Assembly: GCF_025698545.1 (NCBI RefSeq)
Contig: NC_068571.1
Location: forward strand, 42,131,733-42,195,732
Reading direction: 5' to 3'
Origin: Gossypium raimondii
Lineage: Eukaryota; Streptophyta; Magnoliopsida; Malvales; Malvaceae
Length of the DNA: 64,000 nucleotides
In this document: one piece after another, positions 48,541 to 60,530 of the stretch
Numbering within the stretch: the stretch's first letter is position 1
Layout of the letters: every line of letters starts with the position of its first letter
Notes under the pieces: generated by a model
The model's input: only the letters and a program-made list of their open reading frames with translations
Database searches by the model: none
Told to the model about the DNA's origin: nothing
Made by a program: the position numbers and the translations under genes

Positions 48541-49965
48541 GGCTAAAATTGATGAATATGCTGAACATAAAAAAAGAAGAAGAAGAAGGAAATAGGACAT
48601 TTTTTTGGGATATTTAGAAAAATAAACCGATTTTGGAGAAAGAAAGTCTGGACGCGTTGTATGCTGAAAACACGTTCTACAACACATGTTTTTTGACTTT
48701 TTTTACACATTAACTTTTTTGATTAAATATTAGTGGTTTTGTCTTTGAGTCTCGGATTCAATACCTCTCCTACTCATATTTATATTTTTTTTTATTTCAT
48801 ATTATTTCAAACTCTTTTTTTAAATAATGTTTTTAACATATTAACTCCTCTAGTTAGATGATTAAATAATAGCGATTTCATTGAGACCTAGGTTTGGTTC
48901 CTCTTCTAAGCATATTTGTATTTATTTCATGCTATTTCAAGCTTTTTTTTATTTTAATTAATTTTTAATTAAAAATATATTGTTTTTCAAGTTTTTTATT
49001 TTAATTCATAACTTCTATGTTAAAAATGTTTTTAATTAATAAATATATTGTCAAGTTTTTATTTTAATTCATTTTTAATTAATAACTCTTTTATTTATAA
49101 AACCAAATAGTTATTGCAAATGTCATTATTTTTAATAAATATAATTTTATATTTGTAATATTTATTTTTCAATCCATATCACGAGTGTAGTAAATTTTAT
49201 TATTATATATTTTTATATGTGTATTTGAAATATTTCACATATAAATATAATTATATTTGAAATAATTAATTAAAATATTTCACATATAAAATATTTGAAA
49301 TCTCATACCTTATAGATGAAAAAACAATGATATTTGAAATATTTTACGTATAAAAATAATTATATTTGAAATAATTATTTCATTTTATAATATTAGAAAT
49401 CACCATATCCACAATATATAGGAGAGGATAAATATTATATATAAAGAAAAATATATCAAAAATTTAGTTGATGTTTATATTATATATAAATATTAATTTC
49501 AAATATTTTAACATAATGATATATGTAAATATATATTTATTATATAACTACATATTTATTATTTGATTTTATAAATACAAGAGTTATTAATTAAAAATAA
49601 AAATATTTATTAATTAAAAAACTTGAAACAACATAAAACAAAAAAATACAAATATGCCTAGAAGAGGAATCAAACCTAGGACTTAAAAATAAAATCACCA
49701 TTATTTAACCATCTAACCAAAGCAACTCACGTGTTAAAAATAATAATTAAAAGTAAAAAAAGCTTAAACTAATATGAAATAAAAAATACAAACATAAGTA
49801 GAAGAGAAATCAAACCCAGGACTCAAAAATCAAACTATCCCGAAAAAGTTAATGCATTTTTAATTTCTGTCTCCAAAATCAACTTTTTCTCTAAATATCC
49901 TGAGGCAGAAAGTGGCTCATTTCCATAATTTTTCTCCATGTTCGGCATATTCATTAAATTTAGCC
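48541..49965. mobile_element. Large foldback element (1.4 kb), family 2
   Basis: Outer arms pair over about 400 bases: left ggctaaaattgatgaatatg, right (reverse complement) ggctaaatttaatgaatatg, continuing through gatatttagaaaaataaacc / gatatttagagaaaaagttg and gacctaggtttggttcctct / gtcctaggtttgattcctct. Each arm holds two related tandem units of about 150 bases (gattaaatattagtggtttt and gattaaataatagcgatttc on the left). The centre is extremely AT-rich. No transposase frame is visible, so it is non-autonomous. Confidence 0.82.
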
Positions 49966-50402
49966 TATATACCATAATTTCAAAGTAGATTATTCAAGTA
50001 TAAACATTTTTTAAAGATAAAGCAGGTTGGATCATTGCGTTTGAGGAACAATAGCTCGTTCGCTCTCCTTATTCCTTAGTAATTTCCAGGAAACAAGAAG
50101 GAAAGTCAGAATGTTGATTATTAATAGTCGTTGGGTAATTTTTTGGAGGACAGTGGACACATTCCAGGAATTTATATCTGCAATTCCTGTTTCAAACGTG
50201 TGGATTCTAGGCCTAGGGGGGCGGCCCCTTCTCCTCAAACTTACCGACATGGCTATTTTCTTGACTTGGTTTGGGATAGCAACGGCCGTGATGAGTGGGG
50301 CAAATTTATTTTTATTTAAGAAGCTATGCGGATAAACGGAGTACTTATTAGCTATACATTTTCTTTGGAACCATCTTTTCAGAGCCATTATTTTCCATCT
50401 TC
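49966..50402. other. RLP upstream region
   Basis: Contains a block (about 50026-50120: gatcattgcgtttgaggaac, gaaacaagaaggaaagtcag) that recurs, partly deleted, at 55010-55070 before relic 2. Its first part resembles the LRR coding phrase at 52389 (tcattgcgtttaaggaacac). The RLP start codon at 50403 follows. Confidence 0.5.
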
Positions 50403-53400
50403 ATGAGAGGAAGAGGACTTCATTTTCATTTTCACCTATGGCTTGCGCTTCTGTTTGCACTGATTACTGCTAGTTTTGGCATCAGTGTAAAAAATCAGAG
50501 TGTGAGGTGCATTGCAGCAGAGAGACGAGCTCTCCTTGATTTCAAGAAAGGTCTTATTGGTTACGACAATAGCCTAAACCTCCTAGTTTCATGGACAAGC
50601 AAAGAAGAAGAGTGTTGCAAATGGAAAGGTGTCGGCTGCGACAACACGACCGGCCATGTTGTCATGCTGGACCTCCGTCCCAGAATCACTTACGGTATCT
50701 TTGGTGGCAGTTGGACGGCAATTTCAGGTGTGATTGGCACTTCCTTGCTTGAGTTAAAGCACTTGAGTCACTTGGACCTCTCTTTAAATTGCTTCTACCA
50801 GATCCCAGACTTCATTGGTTCACTTTCTGACCTCACATACCTCAATCTCTCATCAAATCCTCTTACGGGCTTCATTCCTCTCCAGCTTGGGAACCTTTCC
50901 AGGCTAGTTTATCTTGATCTCAGTACCGATGATATTAATCAATCTTTGATATCCGACAACCTTGAATGGCTTTCCCATCTTTCTTCTTTGCAATTGCTGA
51001 AAATCAGTTGCACCAATTTTACAAAAGCTACAAACTGGCTACAGGTTATTCAATCTCATCCTTCCCTCTCAGTTATACACTTTGGATATTGTGACTTTGC
51101 GGAGGTTGATCCTTCATCTCTTGTCCATTTTAATTCCTCAAACTCTTTATCTGTTCTTCACCTGATTTGGTCTTCTAGTTTGCATCCTTCGACTTTTCCT
51201 CTGTTGCTGAATATAAGTCGAAACTTGGTTGAACTCGATCTCCATCATAATCAATTATCGAGTTTGATTCCGGATTCTTTTGACAACATGCCAGCTCTGG
51301 AGCGAATTAATTTCGAGCTTAATAGTCTCGAAGGTGGAATACCAAAGTCATTGGGGAATCTCTGCCATTTAAAAGAATTAAACTTAAGGGATAACAAGCT
51401 CAGTGGACCTCTCACCTTTGCTGTGAAGAACTTGAGTGGATGTGCCAATGATTCTCTGGAGGTTTTGAAGTTGGATTTTAACCATTTCAATGGATCCTTG
51501 CCCAGCTTCGTACCATTTTCATCTTTGAGAGAATTAGATGTTGGATCTAACCAATTGAGCGGGCATTTCGAAGACAACTTTGGAGACTTTTCAAAGCTCA
51601 ATGTTTTGAATTTAGATGAAAATGGATTCACTGGGCCATTGCCTGATCTTTTAAGATTGTCATCTTTGAGAGAATTATATCTTAGAGGAAACCGATTCGA
51701 GGGTCTCCTTCCTGTCAACATCGGCAAATTGTCTCAACTGGTGCTCTTGGATGTTTCCGACAACTCTTTGCATGATGTCATTTCCGAAGCCCACCTATTT
51801 AATCTTACCAAATTACGGTATCTTTCGATATCCTTTAATGCTTTGTCTTTCAATCTTAGCTCTAATTGGACACCTCCGTTTCAACTTGATTTTATTGAAA
51901 TGAGTTCCTGCAAGCTTGGACCCCAATTTCCTAGTTGGCTTAGAAATCAAACAAATTTCTACCATCTAGATATCTCTCATTCCAACATTTCAGACAACAT
52001 CCCATACTGGTTTTGGAATCTGCCTTCGAGGCTAATGTTTTTGGACCTTTCCTTCAACCAAATCAGCGGGAGAGTTCCAAACCTGCCTTTAAAATTTGAT
52101 CGTATCTCTTTGATAGATTTGAGTTCAAATCTTTTTCATGGTCCCATACCTCAATTTTTGTCTAAGTCGACAACGTTAGATCTATCCAACAACATGTTCA
52201 ATGGATCGTTGTCATTTTTATGCACAAATAAGGATAGTGGTTTGTCTTATCTTGACCTCTCTAACAATTTGTTGTCGGGAGGCATTCCAGATTGTTGGAT
52301 CAAAAGTCGGAGATTAACCATAATCAATTTGGAGAACAATAATTTGTCAGGGGTAATCCCTACTTCATTGGGCTCAGTAGAGACTCTGCAATCATTGCGT
52401 TTAAGGAACACGAGTTTGCATGGTGAAATCCCTCAATCCTTGAAAAGTTGTACTAAATTGAAACTTTTGGATCTGGGGGAAAATAAATTAACTGGAATCA
52501 TTCCACCATGGATAGGAGAAAGACTTGAGAACTTGATTGTTCTACGTTTACGATCAAATAAGTTTCACGGTGACATACCTTCAAGTCTATGTCACCAACA
52601 GTTTCTTCAAGTATTGGATCTTTCTCTCAACAATATATCAGGAACCATTCCATCGTGCCTCAACAATTTGACTACCATGGCTCACCTTGGGAGCTCAGCA
52701 GCAACGATCGAGTTCTCGTATTATTATAATGATGTCTATGACATAGAGGACAGTACTACTGCTTTCTTTGCTCGTACCTTGAATGGTCATCTATTAGTTA
52801 TATGGAAAGGTGTGGAACAAGAATATGGGAAAACCCTTGGATTATTGAGAGCCATTGACTTGTCGTGCAACAAATTAAGTGGGGAAATCCCTCGAGAAAT
52901 AGCAAGTCTACATGGGTTAATTACTTTGAATCTATCAAGAAATATGTTGAAAGGAAGCATAATTAAAGAGATTGGTCAATTGAAGGCATTGGAATCACTC
53001 GATTTGTCAACAAACAATCTGTCTGGTGTAATTCCGGAGAGCATGTCTGATATATCCTTTCTCAGTGTTTTGGACTTATCAAACAACAATCTGTCTGGAA
53101 AAATTCCCTTAAGCACTCAATTGCAAAGTTTCAATGCTACTTGTTTTGCAGGGAATTCGAGATTGTGCGGAGACCCGTTGAACAAATGTCTTGGAGATGA
53201 GTCACCAAAACTACCTAACAATGGTGGTACTGAAATTATCGCTGAAAGTGATGAAGAATTATTTGAGCCTTTGTGGTTCGTTACTGGAACGATAGCTGGA
53301 TTTCTTGTTGGATTTTGGGGAGTTTTCGGTTCCTTATTGATTAGCAGGTCTTGGAGACATAAATACTTTCAGTTGGTGAATAAACTGGGAGATTGGATCA

Positions 53401-53459
53401 GATTGACAATGGCATTGGAGACGGTCAAATTGCAACGCAGACTTCGATTGAAGGACTAA
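50403..53459 (+). CDS. Leucine-rich repeat receptor-like protein (EIX2/Cf type)
   Basis: One uninterrupted exon of 1018 residues, the usual structure and length for plant RLPs. In order: signal peptide (about 1-26); LRR N-terminal cap with CIAAERRALLDFKKGL and EEECCKWKGVGCDNTTGHV (about 37-88); a long array of roughly 28 extracellular LRRs of the LxxLxLSxNxLSGxIP kind; an island domain (about 762-820); the last LRRs; the LCGDPL cap; an acidic juxtamembrane segment (AESDEELFEP); a transmembrane helix rich in GxxxG (about 955-980); and a short basic cytosolic tail without a kinase. Such proteins sense microbial or endogenous ligands at the plasma membrane and signal through partner kinases such as SOBIR1 via the GxxxG helix. 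The ligand cannot be inferred. It is flanked by two related relics. Confidence 0.93.
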   Translation: MRGRGLHFHFHLWLALLFALITASFGISVKNQSVRCIAAERRALLDFKKGLIGYDNSLNLLVSWTSKEEECCKWKGVGCDNTTGHVVMLDLRPRITYGIFGGSWTAISGVIGTSLLELKHLSHLDLSLNCFYQIPDFIGSLSDLTYLNLSSNPLTGFIPLQLGNLSRLVYLDLSTDDINQSLISDNLEWLSHLSSLQLLKISCTNFTKATNWLQVIQSHPSLSVIHFGYCDFAEVDPSSLVHFNSSNSLSVLHLIWSSSLHPSTFPLLLNISRNLVELDLHHNQLSSLIPDSFDNMPALERINFELNSLEGGIPKSLGNLCHLKELNLRDNKLSGPLTFAVKNLSGCANDSLEVLKLDFNHFNGSLPSFVPFSSLRELDVGSNQLSGHFEDNFGDFSKLNVLNLDENGFTGPLPDLLRLSSLRELYLRGNRFEGLLPVNIGKLSQLVLLDVSDNSLHDVISEAHLFNLTKLRYLSISFNALSFNLSSNWTPPFQLDFIEMSSCKLGPQFPSWLRNQTNFYHLDISHSNISDNIPYWFWNLPSRLMFLDLSFNQISGRVPNLPLKFDRISLIDLSSNLFHGPIPQFLSKSTTLDLSNNMFNGSLSFLCTNKDSGLSYLDLSNNLLSGGIPDCWIKSRRLTIINLENNNLSGVIPTSLGSVETLQSLRLRNTSLHGEIPQSLKSCTKLKLLDLGENKLTGIIPPWIGERLENLIVLRLRSNKFHGDIPSSLCHQQFLQVLDLSLNNISGTIPSCLNNLTTMAHLGSSAATIEFSYYYNDVYDIEDSTTAFFARTLNGHLLVIWKGVEQEYGKTLGLLRAIDLSCNKLSGEIPREIASLHGLITLNLSRNMLKGSIIKEIGQLKALESLDLSTNNLSGVIPESMSDISFLSVLDLSNNNLSGKIPLSTQLQSFNATCFAGNSRLCGDPLNKCLGDESPKLPNNGGTEIIAESDEELFEPLWFVTGTIAGFLVGFWGVFGSLLISRSWRHKYFQLVNKLGDWIRLTMALETVKLQRRLRLKD

Positions 53460-53586
53460 GGTATAAAATGCTCTCCATTTTTCTCTCCCTGCTCGTTGGG
53501 GTCTGCTTCCTAGTCATATGTTAGTTTTAATATATTGCGTTTTTTACCATAGTTTTGTAATCTTGAATATATATTTAATTTCCTAG

Positions 53587-53630
<44 letters not shown>

Positions 53631-55009
53631 ACTTTTTTTTTGTGTTATTATGTTGGTATACTAAAAAAAATTATAAAAAAGATTTAATTTAAAGTAATAC
53701 TTTCCGTTTCCATATCAATATATAATAGTCCTGACTGGTAATTGACTGATAATTGATTGCTGATTGTTGTGGCTGATTTGACCAACTAATTCTATTAGCG
53801 ATTTATTTAAAAGTGTTTGGTAAAATATAGCTGAAAGCTGATATGTGTAAAATGACAAATAAGATCATGGCACATTTTATTGTTAAATATTTATTTGTTT
53901 ATAATACTTTAGTTTTATTTGGTGAAATTATTGAAATAAAACACTATTACCAAATAATTAAAACATCAATTATGAAAATTAATTAGTGAATATTTTAAAA
54001 TTTAAATGAACAAATTTCTTAAGTTCCTTATTTGCAAACATTAACTTTGTGGAAATTGATAAATATTAATAGTGTATCAATATAATTGTAAACTATATTC
54101 TTTGTGATAAATATGTCATGTTCTTAATATGCAAATTAGTGACAATTATGTCACACTCTGAATAAATTTGTCAAGTAGAATATTTCAATTAATAAAATGT
54201 TGCATGGGAAATCATTTTACACAAGTAAATTGAAAATAAATTAAGAGTACATAAATATCTCATTCCACATATCTCATTAGGTTTGAAAGCATGTGGCAAA
54301 GGGGTAATCATTGAGCAATCATAGTCAAATATGACATTCCACATATCTCATTCCCAATCAACCGTGAAAAAAATTTGAATAAAATAAGAAACCAAACTCG
54401 AACTCAAACTCAAACTGAAACCCAAATTCAAACTCAACTCAATCATTTTTATTAATCAAGTTTGAGTGAACTCAAATTCAATTCAATCATAAATTAAGTT
54501 TAAGTTGGAGTGGTTCTATCTGTTTAGCGAACTGGAATAAAGAAAAATCTTAATGTTGGACTTGAGCAACACTTGAATTTCCTTAACTATTATTATTATT
54601 TTTAAGAATTCCAATCAAATCACAAACATAGATAATTGAATTTGAAATCGAATGTGAGAACTGAATTACTTGATAAATAAACTTAATCAAATATGGTAGA
54701 AATATACTTGATTTGGAGCAAAGAATTGAACAGCTGGAGCTGAAATGTTATAGGGCACGAGAGGAAAAGAAAAGAAAAGTAGAAGAGTTAAACCTTACCT
54801 CTAACATCAGCACGAATTATGATACTGATTAAAGGATGCTGAATCATTTGTCTTATTTTCTGAGTCATGTAAATTATTGTACCTTTACTTTTTAAAAGCT
54901 TGATGAGTCATTGTACTAAGGAGGAAAAGTAGATTCTTATCCTCTCTTTTTATCCTTTTATCCTCTTGCTCAGATTTCTTTCTCTCAATACAACTACTCT
55001 TTTAAGACG
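53460..55009. other. Intergenic, AT-rich
   Basis: RLP 3' flank. (AT)n microsatellite at about 53589-53628. Low-complexity aactcaaactcaaact-type sequence at 54385-54440. No gene recognised. Confidence 0.5.
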
Positions 55010-55460
55010 CAACAGGTTCGATCATTGCGTTGGTGGAAACAAGAAGGAAAGCCATAATATTGATAGAACTGTGGGTGAAGCAGCCAAATTTGACAGCAAA
55101 ATTGAAACAATTAAACGTTGATGGGTCTTTTGTGCTGGGCCTCATGTAGATATATAACCATTGATTCAAAGCTCCAATTTTCCAACCAATGTAAATCACA
55201 TCCACAACTCCCATTTGAACCCGTTGTCCTCAAAAGACTTAAAAGAGTTGTCTCGTTGCTTGACTTACTTTAGGCATAGCGATGGCACTGAGGCGATTTT
55301 TCTTAATTTAAACATAGTATCCGTTAGATTCTTACCTAGTTTCCTACCATTTTCTGTTTGAGATAATTATACGTTGAATATATTCAATAGACTGAACCGA
55401 TCTGATGGGCCTTTTACGGTCAGTATTTGAAAAATATCTCAACTTGTACTCTTATGTTAG
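55010..55460 (+). pseudogene. Receptor-like protein fragment (relic 2)
   Basis: Begins with the block shared with 50026-50120 (upstream of the intact RLP). It then carries broken LRR sequence: FLPSFLPFSV corresponds to SLPSFVPFSS, and DGPFTV followed by KISQLVLL corresponds to TGPLPD and KLSQLVLL of the intact gene, in the same order. Multiple stops. The layout suggests a second, decayed duplication unit of the RLP locus. Confidence 0.6.
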
Positions 55461-56350
55461 AGTTATATGACCCAAATTCTTGTTAAAATAAAATATAAGT
55501 GGCAAGATAGGGAGATTTATGAGGGCAAAGACATAGCTCATTGTAGATCCCCAGTAAGTAAAAATATTGGACTAGGGTCGCAACCAGGGGTGCGGGGGCA
55601 GATACAAGTTGCACAAGTGGAATCCGTATAGAAGTGTAGTTCCTCTATTTGATATTTGATTAGAATTAGATGTTTTAACTTTACTACATTACTTCTATTA
55701 GACTTTAATTAGAATAAAGCTTTTAAACCTATAAATAGATGTATTCATGTAACAACCCGATCTTGACCCTAATTGGACAAAGTGGTTTCGGGACCACAAA
55801 TCCAAGTCAAAAAATATTTTAAAATTATTTTTGATATTTGCAGTATGTGAATGACTATGTGTAAAAATTTTGTATAAAAATTTGATCGTTTGAGTGCACA
55901 ATTTGATAAAAAGGGCTTAATCGCGTAAAATAAAAATTTAAGGGTTAAATTTAAAAGCACCCAATTGTTGTTGTCTTTTAAAAATAAGGGTTATAAATGA
56001 AAATTAGGCCATTTAATAGTTAGTGGGCTGCAATGGTCTAAATTGCCCTTAAGTTATATGTTTTATAATTAATTAAACTAAGGTTAAATTAGTCATTAAG
56101 TAATTAAAATATATATTAGTTAAAATAACTTAAGAAAAGATGATTTTATCATCTTCTCCAAGCCGAATGTTAAGCAAAAAGAAGCTCAACTATGGCTTTC
56201 TAAAGTTTGGCCATATCCTTGCTTAATTAAAGATCAAGAACCAAAGAAATCGGAGTTAGATCGGGAAAAAGTTAAAGTCGTCGACTAATCGTCCGGTTTC
56301 GATTTTACACTGTCCGAGGTAAGTCTATTAGCTATTTAATGTTATCAAAT

Positions 56351-56448
56351 CAGTATGTATGTATGTATGTATGTATGTATGTATGTATGTATGTATGTAT
56401 GTATGTATGTATGTATGTATGTATGTATGTATGTATGTATGTATGTAT
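56351..56448. repeat. (TATG)n microsatellite
   Basis: About 98 bases of uninterrupted tetranucleotide repeat inside the outer LTR. Shorter tatgtatg-type variants are scattered for 500 bases downstream, implying an older, larger array. Confidence 0.95.
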
Positions 56449-57061
56449 TTTTGTTGAGCTATAAATAAAAGTAATTTGATTCAAAAAAAAATTGAAGTAT
56501 AAATGGTATATATGTATATACAATGTTCGAATATATAGGTATATACTTATATAAATCTTTGAATTAAGTTAAAGTAGGAATGGTATATAGATATATATAT
56601 ATAATGTTGAATATTTATATATGTATCTGTATGTATATGTTCTTGAATTTAGTTGATTGTGTGAGGGTTATATATGTATACACAAGGTTCGAATACATAT
56701 ATGTATATACATGTATATATTCTTGGTTTAATTAAAGGTAAGTATATTGTAATTGTGTAGGTAATTTTGAATAAGTATGTCTATGTGGGTTCGATTGTAT
56801 ATGAAAATACTTGAATAAATCTTGAATATATTTTAAGGTATGAATGTTAAGTATGCATGTGGAGTTTTGAATATGTATGAATATACATATATATGTTTTT
56901 ATATTGAACTTAGGTATGAAATTAAATATATATGTTATTTTCGATTAAGCGTGTATATATACATGTAAATTTCTTGTATTAAATTTAGTTAAGAAATTAT
57001 ATATGTGTATATATACATGAATAAATTATGAACTTAGATAAAGACAAGAATGTCTAACGTA

Positions 57062-59899
57062 TGTTGACACCATTTTTTTGACAAAACGGGGTCGACTTGG
57101 ATTTTGAAAATGAAAACGAAAATGGGAGTCGCCACCAATATTTTTTGATGAGGTGTGATCGGATCACCTTAAAAAGTGGTTGTTTTCAATAAACGATTTG
57201 ATTTTATTAAAACAACGATTTTGGTCCACAAAATTCAGAAAAACGGGTTCGGGAGTCGGTTACGTACGAGGAAGGATTAGCACCCTCGATACGCCCAAAA
57301 TTGGTACCTAGTTGATTACTTAATGTCTTGGTGTCAAAAATTCAGAAACTCGAAAAGAATTTAAAAATACGATCCCTCTTTATATTGTATTATTTTAAAA
57401 TTACTCGAATAAATTAAAATGAAAAAGGCCTTCTTATCTTGAATTAGCAAGATGTCACATCCAGTAAGTTAGGACACGACACCTCGTATTTTGAGAATAA
57501 GCTTGCCTTTTATTTTCTTTAAACCTCATTTGTTTCAATTTTAAAAGGATATTCGATTATTTAGATTCAATGCGAGAAAAATCGAAACCCAGTAAGTTAG
57601 GGCACGACTTTCCCGAATTTCCAAATACGGAATATTGCCTTCATTATTTTGAAAGTTTAAAAGGATATTTGGCCATTTGGTCAAACGAAAAATCGAAACC
57701 CAGCACGTTAGGGCACGTTTTCTCGATTTTCCAAACGCGAAATATTGCCTTATTTAAAAAATTTTCTTTTGACGTATGGTGTTAACATGTGTGACGAAAC
57801 AATAATGAATGCAACAAGTTAAGGATAAATAATACGAACAAACATTAACAATGAAATAAATAAATAAGAGTTGGATCAATCGCATAATAACAAATGAATA
57901 AGCAAATAGGATTAAAATGTCCTTTTAAAATAATAATGAACATATAGGCAAATTAATAAATAAACATCGAGTAAAAGAAAATAAAATAAAATAAAAACAT
58001 GTATGTTTTATTATACATATTTAAAAGTACAAAATATAATAAATATATAAATTATAAGATATAGGTATGTATGGAGATGTATACAAATTATAAAAATGTG
58101 AAAATAAGTACATGTTTATATAAAATATTTACATATAGATATATTTTACAAAATGTATGCATATATGTAAAAATTTAAGAGTTATATATAAATTATATAT
58201 GAGAATGTAAAATATAAACGTGTACGAATTTATAAAAATAAAAAATGTACACATATGTAAAGTATAAAGTATAGATGATATATATTGAAGTAGGTATATT
58301 CATACATGTATATAAATTTGAAAAATTATGTGTGTATGCATGTTAAAATGTATGTATATGTATATAATAAAATCTGAAGTTTAATTTTTTAAAAATAAGA
58401 ATCAGTAAATAATAATATTAACGATAATAATCACAACAATAATAATAGTAGAACTTTGAAAGTATTTAAAAATAACAAAATAAATAAATAATGAAATGAT
58501 AGGGTAATATTAATAACAAGAGTAAAATACACAAACCAATATATTCAAATAAAATAATAAATAAAATATGAACAAATAAACAAATAAATAATATTAAATC
58601 AAGTATTAAATAAAACTGACTTTTAAATATATATATATATATATGAAATAAAAAAAGAAAAAAAATAAAAAAATAAAAAAACTTGAGGTTTAAAAGGTCG
58701 AGGATCAGATTGAAATCTGGCCAAAATTTGGGGCCAAATTTGCAAATAAGAGGTTCGTGGGATGGAATGAAGCACGCGCAAAGTGCGAAGGACTTATCGG
58801 GCAATATGCCCAAGTCCTGAGGCACAGCAATCGCGCGCTGACTAAATTGAAACATGAAGAAAGTGCGTGGGGCCAAATTAAAGAAAACAAACAAACAAGC
58901 AAAAGGACTAAATTAAAACAGTCAACAATGAGGAAGGACCAAGGGCGAAAATAGCCCATTTCATGAAACGCGCGGATCCCCTTGGTAGGTTGGGTCGCGC
59001 ATGCGGGTCGCCACTCTTGAAATGACGCCGTTTCCTTGTTGCTATTTAAACCAATTTTTTTTACAAACTTCATTTCTCCTCTTTCATTTAAAAAAAAACA
59101 GAAATCTCCCTCCCCCACTCTCATCAATCCCAGAAACCGGCCACATTTGCCGCCGTAGCGCCACCGTGTTCGGCAGCCGGCGTCGCGCGAAGACGCCTCT
59201 TCGACCAGCGCTTTGAAGCGCGTTTAAAGGCCGAGTCCCTGAAGCCAGAAATCGGAGAAAAAAAGAAAAAGGGTCCTTAGCCCTCCCCCGCGTTCGGATC
59301 CTAGAGCGGCGAAGAGACCGATGGCGGGGCTACCGGTCGACTCAGGTAACCCCTCTTCTCCCTTTTTATTTTTTTATATCAATAGTTTTTTTTTAAAAAA
59401 AGATAAAAACAATTTCGTAAAAAGAAAAAAACTAAATCGACAGAGAAAAAAACGAAGAACACGAATGGGCAACCTTTTCTTCTCCTTTGATTCTCTGGTA
59501 TGCGTCTTTTATAAAGAAAAATCGAAGAAAAATACAAGGGCGATATTCTAGGCTTTTATAGCCGATCCACACGACTTCTTAATTTCTATTTTTTTGTTTG
59601 TTTGCTATTTGGATTGTGTTTGTTGTCTTCTTCTTTTGTGTGTTGCAGGTGGTGTCAGACGCGCATGGAAGGCTGGCGATTGGCGACGGTGGCGGTGGAG
59701 TGCGTGAGGGAGCCTTGGCAGAGGCATGCGGCGCTAGGGTGGCGCCCTAGGGTTAGGGAACCCTAGGGTTTTCTGCTGCTGAAAGTTTGTTATTGGCTAT
59801 TAGGTTTGGGCTTAAGGTTTGGGCAGTTGGGATTGAATTTTGGGTTTGTTGTATTTTATTTTATTTGGACAATGGGCCTAGCAAATTTGGGCTTCTACA
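57062..59899. mobile_element. Nested solo LTR (2.8 kb)
   Basis: Starts TGTTGACACCATTTTTTTGA and ends GGGCTTCTACA. I recall this start from a Malvaceae gypsy LTR. The flanks acgta and gtgta share gta only, a possibly eroded 5 bp duplication. Internal features: three related units of about 115 bases with agtaagttagggcacgac (57460-57755), an AT-rich middle, and a GC-rich promoter-like end (59130-59340). No coding domain recognised. It splits the outer LTR. Confidence 0.75.
57460..57755. repeat. Three degenerate 115 bp units in the nested LTR
   Basis: Each unit has cagtaagttag-gcacgac (third: cagcacgttagggcacgtt), then a TTTCCAAA-like stretch with gaatattgcctt, then a gaaaaatcgaaaccc-like join. 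Spacing about 110-120 bases. Confidence 0.7.
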
Positions 59900-60239
59900 G
59901 TGTATATATATATACATATATATTCGAATATAAATGTATATACATGTATTAGTTTATGATTTTAGCTAAAGGTATAAATGTTAAATACGTACATGAGAGT
60001 TCGAATATATCTATATGTATATTCGTATATAGGTTCTTGGATTGAATTAAAGATATAAAATCTTATATTTTCATATGTGAGGTTCGATTATAGATATATG
60101 TTTATAAATTTATAAATACTTGAATTGAATTGAAAGTATGATTTGTAAACTCTTTTATGATTGAACATGGAGTACAACGAACATGTGTTTGCTATTAAGA
60201 ATTTTTCGAGGAATTATTTTGTGTATGTGAAATTGAGAT

Positions 60240-60530
60240 TTCAGGCTTAGCGCCTAGCAGGCTTATTGCCAGTGAAACAATATCAGACTTTACGTCTAGC
60301 AGGCTTAATGTCGGTGAGACATTTCAGACTATATGTCTAGCAGGCTTAATGCCGGTGAAATAATTTCAGACTTTACGTCTAGCAGGCTTAATGCTGGTGA
60401 AACAATATCAAACTTTACGTCTAGCAGGCTTAATGCCGGTGAAACATTTCAGACTATATGTCTAGCAGGCTAAGTGCCGGTGTACTGAATCAGGCTTTAA
60501 GCCTAGCAGGCTAAGTGCCAGTGAATCTGT
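60240..60530. repeat. Minisatellite of about 41-44 bp units in the outer LTR
   Basis: Seven units built on gtctagcaggcttaatgccggtgaaa with alternating spacers (acaatatcagactttac and catttcagactatat). The alternation gives a higher-order dimer pattern in part of the array. Confidence 0.9.

Noticed and set aside
50032-50388. 118-residue minus-strand frame and its + strand partner just before the RLP
   Set aside because: No recognisable domain on either strand; the region looks like a decayed duplicated RLP flank. An organelle origin was considered but no organelle gene could be matched.
54385-54440. aactcaaactcaaact low-complexity run
   Set aside because: Short degenerate simple sequence with no structure beyond the repeat.
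56351-56448. Tandem TATG array considered as a CRISPR-like or structured array
   Set aside because: Pure tetranucleotide microsatellite without spacers.
59321-59551. 76-residue frame in the GC-rich part of the nested LTR
   Set aside because: Low-complexity Lys-rich translation inside an LTR; no family and no context for a gene.
60240-60530. Regular repeat array considered as a CRISPR array
   Set aside because: Units are contiguous with variable but homologous spacers; it is an LTR minisatellite in a plant nuclear genome.
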